From Acidimicrobiaceae bacterium (GTDB lineage Bacteria; Actinomycetota; Acidimicrobiia; Acidimicrobiales; Palsa-688): a DNA stretch of 6,208 nucleotides. Shown here in pieces: positions 1-5,246 of the stretch. Below the pieces are notes generated by a model. That model made no database searches. It was not told the DNA's origin and saw nothing but the letters and a program-made list of their open reading frames with translations. Position 1 is the stretch's first letter. Each line of letters starts with the position of its first letter. Made by a program: the position numbers and the translations under genes. Location: NCBI GenBank assembly GCA_027334785.1, contig DAHWQF010000213.1, positions 1-6,208 on the forward strand. The letters run 5' to 3'.

Positions 1-135
1 TATTTCTGGGATGAGGGCGGCTACTACATTCCGGCGGCGCTGGACTTCTACCATACCGGCCAACTGGTTCCCCACTTCACCAACGGCCATCCGCCCCTGC
101 CCAACATCCTGCTGGGCAGCCAAGAGCCAACCTGC
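1..135 (+). pseudogene. Remnant of GT39/ArnT-like membrane glycosyltransferase (N-terminal piece)
   Basis: Frame 1 is open from the first base. It reads YFWDEGGYYIPAALDFYHTG and then a stretch ending NGHPPLPNILLGS at base 120. The order Trp-Asp-Glu, Tyr-Tyr, PAALDF, then HPPLP followed by LLG is the pattern of the first periplasmic loop of PMT/ArnT-type (GT39-like) lipid-linked sugar transferases, where the acidic pair after Trp is catalytic. This is family knowledge; no search was run. After LLGS the frame should run into further membrane helices. Instead it passes through about five unplaced codons into LemA-like sequence. The upstream part lies outside the window. It is therefore an N-terminal stub without most of the enzyme, and it should not be active. 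The junction lies somewhere between 115 and 140. Confidence 0.6.
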
Positions 136-287
136 CTGGCGCACCGTAAGGCCAGCCAGGAGGCCTGGTCGGAGGTAGACCTCAAGCTCAGAGGCCGCCA
201 CGACTTCATCCCAGCCTGGTCGAGATAGTAAAGGGTTACGCATCCCACGAGAGCAGGACCTTCGAAGCAATCAAGTTGGCTCTATGA
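136..287 (+). pseudogene. lemA: Frameshifted internal fragment of LemA family protein
   Basis: Frame 1 from about 136 reads LAHRKASQEAWSEVDLKL, then RGRHDFIP, and hits a stop at 226-228. If the frame moves at about 213-216, the reading continues LVEIVKGYASHESRTFEAI before stopping at 285-287. Together these match the LemA core pattern, in which an EAW..VD..L segment is followed by RRHDLIPNLVE.VKGYA.HE...FEA. Restoring one C in the run at 211-212 would read IPSLVE without interruption, so one base has apparently been lost. Intact LemA proteins are about 180-200 residues with an N-terminal membrane anchor. Here both the anchor and the C-terminal half are missing. The fragment is fused in frame to the glycosyltransferase stub on its left and abuts the PRC-barrel gene on its right. 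Confidence 0.7.
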
Positions 288-294
288 GCCGTGA

Positions 295-301
295 AAGGAA
301 G
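295..301 (+). promoter_or_regulatory. Ribosome binding site choosing the 308 start
   Basis: AAGGAAG lies six bases before the ATG at 308. The in-frame ATG at 284 has no comparable purine run in front of it and falls inside the LemA remnant. This site therefore favours the downstream start. Confidence 0.6.
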
Positions 302-307
302 TCAATC

Positions 308-1015
308 ATGACCGGACCGACAGACTTCACGATCGGTAGCGAGGTCTCTTGCCTCGATGGTGCCTGTGGCGAGCTGAGACGCGTGGTCGTCGACCCCGTT
401 GCTCGCGCCCTGACCCACCTCGTGGTCGAACCGAAGCACGGCCGGCAAAGAGGCCGCCTCGTGCCGATCAACCTCGCCGCCTCGACGACCGACGGCATCA
501 GGCTGTCCTGTACCAAGGCTGAGTTCGAGAAGCTCGATGAAGCAGAAGAGACGCAGTTCATCCCGGGCGGGTACAGCCGCTCCGGGTATGGCCAGGACCA
601 AATGTTCTCGTGGCCCTACTACGGGCTCGGCATGGGGTCGCACGGCATGGGCGGCATGGGCAACGTGGGAATGGGCAACCTGGGCATGGGCGGCGTGGGC
701 AACCTGGGCATGGGCGTCAGTGCAGCCAAAGTCATCACCAATGACCGCGTGCCCGTGGGGGAGGTCGAGGTGCACCGGGGCGACCACGTATTTGCCACCG
801 ATGGCGCCATCGGGCGAGTGCAGGGACTGGTCGTCCACCCCGGCGACCATTGCGTCACCCACGTATTGCTCGACGAGGGCCATCTCTGGGGCCAGAAGCG
901 GGTGGCCATCCCGATAAGCGCCGTCAAAGACGTCAACGATGGCGTCCGGCTCAATCTCACCAAGGACGAGGTGCGTGACCTCCCTCCGGTGGATGTTGTT
1001 GAGGATCACGATTGA
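308..1015 (+). CDS. Tandem PRC-barrel domain protein with Gly/Met-rich linker
   Basis: The product is 235 residues from ATG 308. Residues about 7-83 and 148-228 are two PRC-barrel-like units. Each shows a Gly-rich turn (DGACGELR in the first, DGAIGRVQG in the second), a THLVVE or THVLLDE strand, a basic Arg/Lys stretch, a VPI or IPI strand, and a DGIRL or DGVRL strand followed by a charged helix. The units align end to end, so the gene looks like an internal duplication. Between them, residues 106-137 form an unusual Gly/Met/Asn linker. There is no signal peptide or membrane helix, so it is probably cytoplasmic. PRC-barrel proteins include the RimM C-terminal domain and photosynthetic reaction-centre H subunit; stand-alone actinobacterial members have no assigned reaction. 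The start at 284 is possible but less well supported. The gene converges on the GAF-ANTAR pair. Confidence 0.88.
   Translation: MTGPTDFTIGSEVSCLDGACGELRRVVVDPVARALTHLVVEPKHGRQRGRLVPINLAASTTDGIRLSCTKAEFEKLDEAEETQFIPGGYSRSGYGQDQMFSWPYYGLGMGSHGMGGMGNVGMGNLGMGGVGNLGMGVSAAKVITNDRVPVGEVEVHRGDHVFATDGAIGRVQGLVVHPGDHCVTHVLLDEGHLWGQKRVAIPISAVKDVNDGVRLNLTKDEVRDLPPVDVVEDHD
623..718 (+). repeat. Gly/Met/Asn-rich degenerate repeat inside the PRC-barrel gene
   Basis: About 15-base units coding MGNVG, MGNLG, MGGVG and NLGMG follow one another in frame at residues 106-137. The DNA repeats the ATGGGC and CTGGGC words with third-position changes, so it is a minisatellite-like array inside the linker between the two barrel domains. 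Confidence 0.75.
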
Positions 1016-1028
1016 TTGATTAGGCCTC

Positions 1029-1067
1029 GCCTGCCACAGTCCCGTTGCGCAGGCCAATCCCGCAGGC
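1029..1067. terminator. Weak hairpin between convergent genes
   Basis: GCCTGC at 1029-1034 can pair with GCAGGC at 1049-1054 or with a second copy at 1062-1067. It lies between the ends of two convergent genes, where a bidirectional terminator is expected. The loops are long and no T-run follows, so this is only a candidate. The gap 1016-1156 shows nothing else. Confidence 0.2.
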
Positions 1068-1156
1068 TGTCTGGCGTAGCGCCCGTTCGGGGCCGGCATT
1101 GAAGCGAGAAGGGTGCAAGCCCATGATCCATGGTCTCACCAGCCGCTGCTGGACAT

Positions 1157-1918
1157 TCACAGGCTCGGCCTGGCGCGCAGCACAGATGGGGCCAGGGAGC
1201 CGTCGATAACCGCTCTCGCCACGTCCACGAGACGCAAGTTGTGGTTGCGGGCGTAGGTGCGCAGGGCCGAGAACGCCAGCTCCAGGTTGAGGCCGGCCCG
1301 CTCGGCGACCATCCCCTTGGCTTGTTCGATCACGATGCGGCTATTGAGAGCATGCTGGAGCTGTTGGTTGAGGACCTGGGCTTCGAGGGCGGCGCGGTGT
1401 TGGAGGATGGCAATAGTGGCAACGTCGGCCAAGGCCTGGGCGCCCTCGATGTCGGCTCTTGGCATTTCACCCGTACCCACCTGGAACAGGTTCAGGGCGC
1501 CGATGACAGTGCCCCGCAATCGCATGGGCAAGGACTGGACGGAGTGGAATCCGGCAGCTAGGGTCTCGGCGGCGAAACGCGGCCAACGGCTGGTGGGCGT
1601 GGCGAGGTCCTGGTCCATTACCGGTTTGCCGCTGCGGTAACAGTCCAGGCAAGGTCCTTCCTTGGCTTGCAGCTCGAACAGTTCCAACACCCGCGTGGCC
1701 TCGCTGGAGGAGGCCATGACCCGGAGCTCGCCATCGGGGCCGGCCAACATGAGCCCGGCCGCCCCCGCGCCCAGCACCTCGACACAGCGGTCGGCCAGCC
1801 TGGTCAGCAGTTCGACAACGTCGAAGTCGGCCACCAGCGTGTCCGCCAGCTCCACCAGCGCCCTGGCCAGCAGCGCTTCCCTGGGCACTGAACCTCCCAT
1901 CACATCGGCATTGGCCAT
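1157..1918 (-). CDS. GAF-ANTAR domain transcription antiterminator
   Basis: The product is 253 residues, the usual length for an actinobacterial GAF-ANTAR protein. Residues about 20-175 are a GAF sensor domain with the family motifs LVELADTLVADFDVVELL, a Gly-Ala-rich strand near 50-59, KEGPCLDCYRSG at 86-97, and GALNLF at 140-145. Residues about 186-241 are ANTAR: the helix ALNSRIVIEQAKGMVAERAG, the middle helix LELAFSALRTYARNHN, and the closing RLVDVARAVI. ANTAR is a small three-helix RNA-binding domain known from AmiR, NasR and EutV. It holds paired hairpins with six-base loops and so blocks terminator formation. No kinase or receiver domain is present, so the signal probably acts through GAF. 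ATG 1918 is preceded by AGGGAA seven bases away. An inner GTG at residue 11 behind GGGAGG is an alternative start. It lies downstream of its paralogue on the same strand. Confidence 0.92.
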   Translation of the reverse strand: MANADVMGGSVPREALLARALVELADTLVADFDVVELLTRLADRCVEVLGAGAAGLMLAGPDGELRVMASSSEATRVLELFELQAKEGPCLDCYRSGKPVMDQDLATPTSRWPRFAAETLAAGFHSVQSLPMRLRGTVIGALNLFQVGTGEMPRADIEGAQALADVATIAILQHRAALEAQVLNQQLQHALNSRIVIEQAKGMVAERAGLNLELAFSALRTYARNHNLRLVDVARAVIDGSLAPSVLRARPSL

Positions 1919-1945
1919 GCCGGCGTTCCCTGGCTCTAAAGGCGG

Positions 1946-1974
1946 ACCTTAGGCTCAGACATAAATGCGACAAA
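1946..1974 (-). promoter_or_regulatory. Possible promoter of the downstream GAF-ANTAR gene
   Basis: On the minus strand, TTTGTC (1974-1969) is followed after 17 bases by TAAGGT (1951-1946) in a locally A/T-rich patch. A start near 1939 would give a leader of about 20 bases ending in the AGGGAA site. The -35 match is poor, so this rests on spacing and base composition. It would let the gene be expressed apart from 2046-2780. Confidence 0.25.
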
Positions 1975-1989
1975 CATAGCTTTAATGGT

Positions 1990-2015
1990 AGCTGGCCGGC
2001 TGCTGGCCGGCAGCT
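1990..2015 (-). terminator. Strong hairpin between the two GAF-ANTAR genes
   Basis: On the minus strand, AGCTGCCGGC pairs with GCCGG-C-CAGCT. This makes a ten-base-pair stem with one bulged C and a five-base loop, CAGCA. It begins about 30 bases after the stop of 2046-2780 and about 70 bases before the next start. No T-run follows, so it would be a T-less actinobacterial-type terminator or an attenuation hairpin. The loop has five bases, not the six of known ANTAR targets. Confidence 0.45.
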
Positions 2016-2045
2016 CGCGGACCATTGACGAGGCCGGGCTTCAGT

Positions 2046-2780
2046 TTAGGGGACGGGGTCGTTTTCGCCGCTCGCGGGGTCAAAGCGCAGCTTCTTGTCC
2101 ACCACGTCCTTGGCCACCTCGGTAAGGGGACGGTCGTTGCCGAAGGCGTAGGCCCTCAACCGGACTAGGGCTTGGCCGACGCTGACCTCAAGCTGGGCGG
2201 CGACCATGCCCGCGGCCTGGTGCACGACGTAGTGGAAGTCGGCACCCGCTTCCAGCGCGGGAGCAAGCTTGTCAGGTGGTGCACCCGTCTGGAGGACCAA
2301 GATGGCCTGAGCGGCGACCTCGGCCATCACGAGGGCGTTGGCGTGCTGGTCGTCGCTTAGCGGCCCCGGGCGGTCACGGCACAGGTTGAGCGCCCCGAGG
2401 CGGACCGCTCCTACTTGGAGCGGGAAGCCGAACACGGCCCGCACGCCCGCCTCGATGGCCGGCGGGGCAAACGCCAACCACCGGGGCGTTCTCGGGCGGT
2501 CCAGGTCCGGTTCGAGCACGGGCCTGTCCTGGTGGTAGGCATCGATGCACGGCCCCTCGCCCATGGCATACTGCAACTGCTCGATCAGGTCGCTCATCTT
2601 GTTGGTGGTGCACAGCGAGCCATGGGGGACCTCAGCCCCCATAAGCATGAGGCCAGCGCCGCTAGTGCCGGTGGCCTCGGCGCAGACCTGGCACAGGCGC
2701 TTGGTCCCGAAACCGCCGGCCCCGTGACCGACGAGCAGGCCAAGGATCCGTTCTCGGCGCCCGCCGCCTGGCTCACTCAC
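2046..2780 (-). CDS. GAF-ANTAR domain transcription antiterminator (second copy)
   Basis: The product is 244 residues from GTG 2780. An in-frame TGA at 2786-2784 rules out any longer start, and the ribosome site is weak. Residues about 25-163 are GAF, with GAGLMLMG near 41-48, YAMGEGPCIDAY at 71-82 and LGALNLCRDRPGPLS at 128-142. Residues about 180-232 are ANTAR, with VVHQAAGMVAAQLEVSVGQA, then LVRLRAYAFGNDRPL, then EVAKDVV, and a KLRFD tail typical of this subgroup. It should bind RNA hairpins and relieve termination, as its neighbour does. The two are distant paralogues: the GAF and ANTAR motifs correspond, but most other residues differ. A TATCAT word at 2798-2793 could be a -10 box giving an almost leaderless message, but no matching -35 was seen. 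Confidence 0.9.
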   Translation of the reverse strand: MSEPGGGRRERILGLLVGHGAGGFGTKRLCQVCAEATGTSGAGLMLMGAEVPHGSLCTTNKMSDLIEQLQYAMGEGPCIDAYHQDRPVLEPDLDRPRTPRWLAFAPPAIEAGVRAVFGFPLQVGAVRLGALNLCRDRPGPLSDDQHANALVMAEVAAQAILVLQTGAPPDKLAPALEAGADFHYVVHQAAGMVAAQLEVSVGQALVRLRAYAFGNDRPLTEVAKDVVDKKLRFDPASGENDPVP

Positions 2781-2994
2781 GGCTCAGTACCGATGATACG
2801 CCGAACGTGGGCTGAGGCGGAGCAGACCGTTAGGGACCGTGACTGTGGCCTGAGGAACTTTCTGGCCGTTGCGATAACCCCAAGCGTCGAGGCGTCGGGG
2901 GCCGTTGTCCCGTCGCGGCCACTGTAGACCTGTCGGCCGCGCCCGTCCAATTTAGCCTGCCTACTCGGCTCTTTGTACCCTTGCAATGCGTGAT

Positions 2995-3117
2995 TCAGAT
3001 ATCGAAGTCCGGACGGATCTGTGCGCGAACTTCTTGAAGCCGCTCGGGCCGCCGGCCCGCCGGGGCCCCCAAATCCTCCGGCCCAGGCCTTCCAATAGTT
3101 GCCAGCACGATGACCAT
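2995..3117 (-). CDS. Possible small ORF, 40 residues, unknown
   Basis: ATG at 3117 is preceded by AAAGAGG with nine bases between, and an in-frame TAA stands directly before the ATG, so this start is fixed. The product begins MVIVLATIGRPGPEDLGAP and ends LQEVRAQIRPDFDI before a TGA. A short hydrophobic start leads into an Arg/Glu-rich tail. Third positions are moderately GC-rich. I do not recognise it, and it may be a chance ORF. It lies about 215 bases upstream of the GAF-ANTAR gene on the same strand. Confidence 0.22.
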   Translation of the reverse strand: MVIVLATIGRPGPEDLGAPAGRRPERLQEVRAQIRPDFDI

Positions 3118-3144
3118 TTAACGGTACCTCTTTCCATTCCAGGA

Positions 3145-3160
3145 CAGATGTCCAGATGTC
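3145..3160. repeat. 8-bp tandem duplication
   Basis: CAGATGTC occurs twice in direct succession. The same stretch contains GGACA-GA-TGTCC, a short inverted repeat at 3142-3153. It lies just upstream of the small minus-strand ORF, so a regulatory role is possible but unproven. Confidence 0.6.
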
Positions 3161-3218
3161 CCAAAGGAACACCTCGGTCTTTTCCCACCACGGGCCTCGA
3201 ACGAACAGGGCTGCGCCG

Positions 3219-3250
3219 CCCTTTCACAGTCGGCCCTTTCACAGTCGGCC
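3219..3250. repeat. 15-bp tandem duplication
   Basis: CCCTTTCACAGTCGG is present twice head to tail (3219-3233 and 3234-3248), and CC then begins a third copy. The copies are identical, which suggests a recent slippage event in non-coding DNA. Confidence 0.8.
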
Positions 3251-3358
3251 TCAGCTTTGCTCCAGGCGTGCCCGGGGACCGGGGACACAGGGCGCAGCGA
3301 AGCGCTCCGCACCAAAGTGTACCCCGTCAAGCGTCAATAACCTGGCGATGAAGCAAAC

Positions 3359-3389
3359 CTTGCGCGCCGGTACCGCTCGCCGGCGCAAG
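3359..3389. other. Hairpin with bulge
   Basis: CTTGCG pairs with CGCAAG and, after a two-base CG bulge, CCGG pairs with CCGG around a nine-base loop. No T-run follows. It overlaps the beginning of the possible transposase remnant and may be a terminator or an element-end structure. Confidence 0.35.
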
Positions 3390-3539
3390 GACTTGGCTGG
3401 CGCCGGCACCCGAGAGGCCAACAAGCTCCACGCCGTGTTAGAGCAGGTCCCCGACGGTTGCGCCGGCGAGATCTTGTCACCAAGGTGGCCTGCAATGCTC
3501 GAGGGCCTGCAGGGCCAGAGCTCGGATCAGCTCGTCTAG
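3372..3539 (+). pseudogene. Possible decayed IS110-family transposase fragment
   Basis: The plus frame reads TARRRKDLAGAGTREANK, then LHAVLEQ, then about 12 unmatched residues, then PAMLEGLQGQSSDQLV and a stop. This resembles the linker of IS110-family (DEDD) transposases between the N-terminal catalytic region and the C-terminal transposase_20 region. There an R.RK.L...RT.E.NRLHKVLE helix is followed by a GxSGRAMLEAL helix. Only about 55 residues are left, and neither the DEDD residues nor the C-terminal Ser region is recognisable. The similarity is short, and chance is a real alternative. Confidence 0.35.
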
Positions 3540-3791
3540 TTTCCGTTGAGTTGCAGCCTGTGCCGTGCCCTGCGTGCGCTGGATGGCGAAGAACATCACG
3601 AGGGGTATCGCCTGATGCCGATACCTTGAACACGGCTGCCCGGTGGCGAGAAACCGTTGTCACTTGCCACTGCAATGACGACGAGCGCACCGCGCCACCG
3701 CCTTATCAACGGCAGGCCGTACACTCTATCTGGGAGCACCTCGTGGTGCACCACTGTTGCCCCGGTCCCCGGCGACGCCTGAGAGGGAAGT

Positions 3792-3796
3792 GGAGG
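3792..3796 (+). promoter_or_regulatory. Consensus Shine-Dalgarno before GTG 3802
   Basis: GGAGG stands five bases before a GTG in a stretch otherwise poor in such sites. It fixes the start of the 68-residue ORF over a TTG 45 bases upstream. Confidence 0.55.
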
Positions 3797-3801
3797 TACT
3801 T

Positions 3802-4008
3802 GTGAGAAAAAGCGCAACTCGATTTCTGCGGAGCATAAGGACCGGCTTGTCATATCTGGCGGGCCGCGACTGTTTCCGCAGCGAACGCCCGGCACGCTGG
3901 CGTCCGATTGGCCGAGCCCGACACCCCGGTGGCCATCGAACAGCTCACCTGGTGCTGGCCCCGGTACACAATGACCCTGGGGCCAGCCGTCGCAGGCTCA
4001 TGTCATGA
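3802..4008 (+). CDS. Small Arg-rich protein, translationally coupled to PRC-barrel gene
   Basis: GTG 3802 follows a near-perfect Shine-Dalgarno. The 68-residue product begins MRKSATRFLRSIRTGLSYLA and ends NDPGASRRRLMS. It is strongly basic, with about one residue in four Arg or His, and has no predicted membrane segment. I recognise no domain. The stop overlaps the next gene's start as ATGA, so translation of the two is probably coupled. The ORF could instead be a translated leader whose job is to deliver ribosomes to the PRC-barrel start, which has only a weak site of its own. Composition resembles out-of-frame GC-rich DNA, which counts against a folded protein. Confidence 0.4.
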   Translation: MRKSATRFLRSIRTGLSYLAGRDCFRSERPARWRPIGRARHPGGHRTAHLVLAPVHNDPGASRRRLMS

Positions 4009-4469
4009 GTGAGCTCATGGATGACGGGCCCGGCGACCAGGCAGGCGAGCCGGAGATTGGAGACGAAGAGGTCGGCGCGTCCCAAGAGACCGGCATGTCC
4101 CGAGATCAGGGCCACGCCAGCTGGAGCGCCGCCCAATGGCGGGGGAAGCTGCTCGTCGACAGCAAAGGCGACAAGATCGGCAAGCTCCAAGAGGTGTACG
4201 TCGACGTCGAGACCGACCAGCCTCAGTTCGGTACCGTCAAGGAAGGCATCATCGGCCGTCACTTGACCTTCGTGCCCCTGGGCGGTGCCCGCGTCGGCCC
4301 CGATAGCCTGGTAGTCGCGGTGACCAAGGAGCAGGTCCGCTCCGCCCCCGACATTGACCTGCACGGCGACGAGCTTTCTCAGGCAGACGAGTCAGCTCTT
4401 TACCACCACTTCGAGCTCAACTACACCCCGCCCTCTACCCCGAGCGGGCGCCGTCTTGCCCGCCGCTGA
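4005..4469 (+). CDS. PRC-barrel domain protein with acidic N-terminal tail
   Basis: The product is 154 residues. Residues 1-30 are acidic and probably disordered (DDGPGDQAGEPEIGDEE). Residues about 43-120 are a PRC-barrel: WRGKLLVDSKGDKIGKLQEV, then YVDVETDQPQFGTVKEG, then HLTFVPLGGARVGPDSLVV, the last being the exposed-loop and strand pattern of actinobacterial PRC-barrel proteins. A helix ending YHHFELNY and a Pro/Arg tail close the protein. No enzymatic residues are known for this family, and a role as a stress-linked cytoplasmic adaptor is only inferred. ATG 4005 is chosen for its ATGA overlap with the upstream ORF. ATG 4095 (residue 31), just ahead of the domain, is an alternative. It is a single-domain relative of the tandem protein at 308-1015. 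Confidence 0.85.
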   Translation: MSELMDDGPGDQAGEPEIGDEEVGASQETGMSRDQGHASWSAAQWRGKLLVDSKGDKIGKLQEVYVDVETDQPQFGTVKEGIIGRHLTFVPLGGARVGPDSLVVAVTKEQVRSAPDIDLHGDELSQADESALYHHFELNYTPPSTPSGRRLARR

Positions 4470-4582
4470 TGCAGCCTGGCGCTGGCGGCACCCCGCACGG
4501 CCCACCGTAGCGGCCGCTCTGGCTGGTTTCGCCTGAGGGCTGCGATCGCGGCGAGAGTTACGGGCGCAGAGGATGACGCCGC

Positions 4583-4822
4583 CTAGGTCGGAACCGGCTC
4601 ACCGCGGTCCCCCAAGCCCGCCACAGCGGCCAGCGACGACCAAAGGGCGGCCCATTGTGGGTCGCCCTCTCGCCGTCCGTAGTGCTCGTTTGAGAGCCCG
4701 TCATCGTCGCCGCTCGCAGGGGTGGGGACCGCCTCGTCGCAGGCACTGCACTTTGGCGCAGCCTGGCATTGGGCCGGTTCTAAAGTCGGGCTGGTACTGG
4801 CGGTCAGCGTCCAGTTCGACAA
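4583..4822 (-). CDS. Possible short protein with CxxC, uncertain
   Basis: From TTG 4822 the frame codes 79 residues. The latter 55 read like real coding sequence, with third positions almost all G or C and an acidic, natural mix including KCSACDEAVPTPASGDDDG and then NEHYGRREGDPQWAALW. The CSAC pair could bind a metal. Against it: the start is TTG without a ribosome site, an in-frame stop lies just upstream, and the terminator-like hairpin on the other strand lies inside it. Another minus frame (4916-4701) is open just upstream, so this could be the frameshifted end of a lost gene. I do not recognise the family. Confidence 0.22.
   Translation of the reverse strand: MSNWTLTASTSPTLEPAQCQAAPKCSACDEAVPTPASGDDDGLSNEHYGRREGDPQWAALWSSLAAVAGLGDRGEPVPT
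4644..4668 (+). terminator. Terminator-like hairpin
   Basis: On the plus strand, AGGGCG-G-CCCA pairs with TGGG-T-CGCCCT around TTG. That is an 11-pair stem with one G-U pair and a three-base loop, preceded by AA. On the minus strand the G-U pair becomes an A-C mismatch, so the plus strand forms the better stem. No T-run follows. It is 175 bases after the PRC-barrel stop, which is far for that gene's own terminator. Confidence 0.45.
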
Positions 4823-5056
4823 CGAGCGGGCCGCCGCCTATGCAAGCGGACTGGTACCCCTGGCGTCTGTGGGTCCGCCTCGATGTCCTGAACCCGCGTT
4901 CTCGCACCTGGTCCACTCTTCTGAAATCGCCGAAGGGGAACGCGTAGCGTAGCGCTCCTTGGTCGCCTCTGCGGCCTCCGTGTCGGATGGTCAGGTGTCA
5001 TTCACCCCCTCGCCGACAAAGGCTCATCCCAGAGATCTCGGTGCCCAGCGCCTCCT

Positions 5057-5098
5057 GGCGGCCAAGGAGTGGCGCCCAAGGAGTAGCGGCCAAGGAGT
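5057..5098. repeat. Three-copy 14-bp tandem repeat
   Basis: GGCGGCCAAGGAGT, GGCGCCCAAGGAGT and AGCGGCCAAGGAGT follow without spacing. CCAAGGAGT is shared by all three, and differences are confined to the first six bases. The 14-base period is not a multiple of three, so each copy reads in a different frame, which argues that the region is non-coding. Each copy holds AAGGAG, a Shine-Dalgarno-like word. It lies 22 bases upstream of the promoter candidate. Confidence 0.85.
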
Positions 5099-5119
5099 GG
5101 CAGATCGAGTGCGTGGCGC

Positions 5120-5148
5120 TTGCGGCGCGATCCTGCTGGTGTTACGCT
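5120..5148 (+). promoter_or_regulatory. Candidate promoter of the sigma-like gene
   Basis: TTGCGG at 5120-5125 and TACGCT at 5143-5148 are separated by 17 bases, matching the housekeeping actinobacterial pattern TTGnnn/TAnnnT. A start near 5155 would leave a leader of about 90 bases that includes the hairpin at 5203-5219. Confidence 0.35.
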
Positions 5149-5202
5149 CGGCAGCCGAGGCCAGCGGCCCCCACCGTTGCTCTAGATCCCGGTAACGCGA
5201 CA

Positions 5203-5219
5203 TCGAGCGCCATGCTCGA
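5203..5219 (+). other. Leader hairpin before the sigma-like gene
   Basis: TCGAGC and GCTCGA form a perfect six-pair stem around GCCAT. It lies 27 bases ahead of the ATG at 5247. The loop contains the ATG of a nine-codon ORF (MLERHQEQE, stop 5239-5241) that ends five bases before the main start. It may act as an operator or affect translation of the leader. Confidence 0.35.
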
Positions 5220-5246
5220 AAGGCACCAGGAACAGGAGTAGCGAAA

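Larger units (their letters stand above)
2781..3801. other. Gene-poor stretch with debris and short repeats
   Basis: Open frames here have weak third-position bias and unnatural composition (Pro/Arg/Ser runs). I could support only a small minus-strand ORF, two short tandem duplications, one hairpin and a possible transposase remnant, each listed separately. The first 180 bases should contain the promoter of the GAF-ANTAR gene 2046-2780. Small extra hairpins occur, for example GCACC-TCGT-GGTGC near 3735-3748. The impression is of decayed or inserted DNA, not of an intact hidden gene. Confidence 0.5.
4470..5246. other. Gene-poor stretch with structural elements
   Basis: No reading frame on either strand combines a good start, a ribosome site and natural composition. 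A minus-strand frame at 4583-4822 has gene-like codon use but a poor start. A plus frame from GTG 4722 to 4952 reads as VLAVSVQFDNERAAAY in the middle, but has no recognisable family. The listed hairpin, tandem repeat, promoter candidate and leader hairpin are what I can support. Confidence 0.5.

Noticed and set aside
302..1099. Long minus-strand open frame opposite the tandem PRC-barrel gene
   Set aside because: It is longer than the true gene but made of His/Ala/Val runs from reading the Gly/Met repeat backwards. The plus strand has recognisable domains and a ribosome site.
1130..1561. Plus-strand open frame opposite the first GAF-ANTAR gene
   Set aside because: Antisense shadow of a gene with clear GAF and ANTAR motifs.
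1990..2015. Treating this hairpin as a classical ANTAR target
   Set aside because: The loop has five bases, lacks the A1/G4 pattern and has no partner hairpin close by.
2415..2927. Plus-strand 170-codon frame opposite the second GAF-ANTAR gene
   Set aside because: It mostly overlaps a well-supported gene on the other strand and has no domain.
2777..3172. Minus-strand 131-codon frame upstream of the GAF-ANTAR gene
   Set aside because: Weak third-position bias and Ser/Arg-rich composition with no recognisable motif. It also overlaps the alternative small ORF that has a better ribosome site.
5057..5098. CRISPR array
   Set aside because: The 14-bp units are contiguous, with no spacers.
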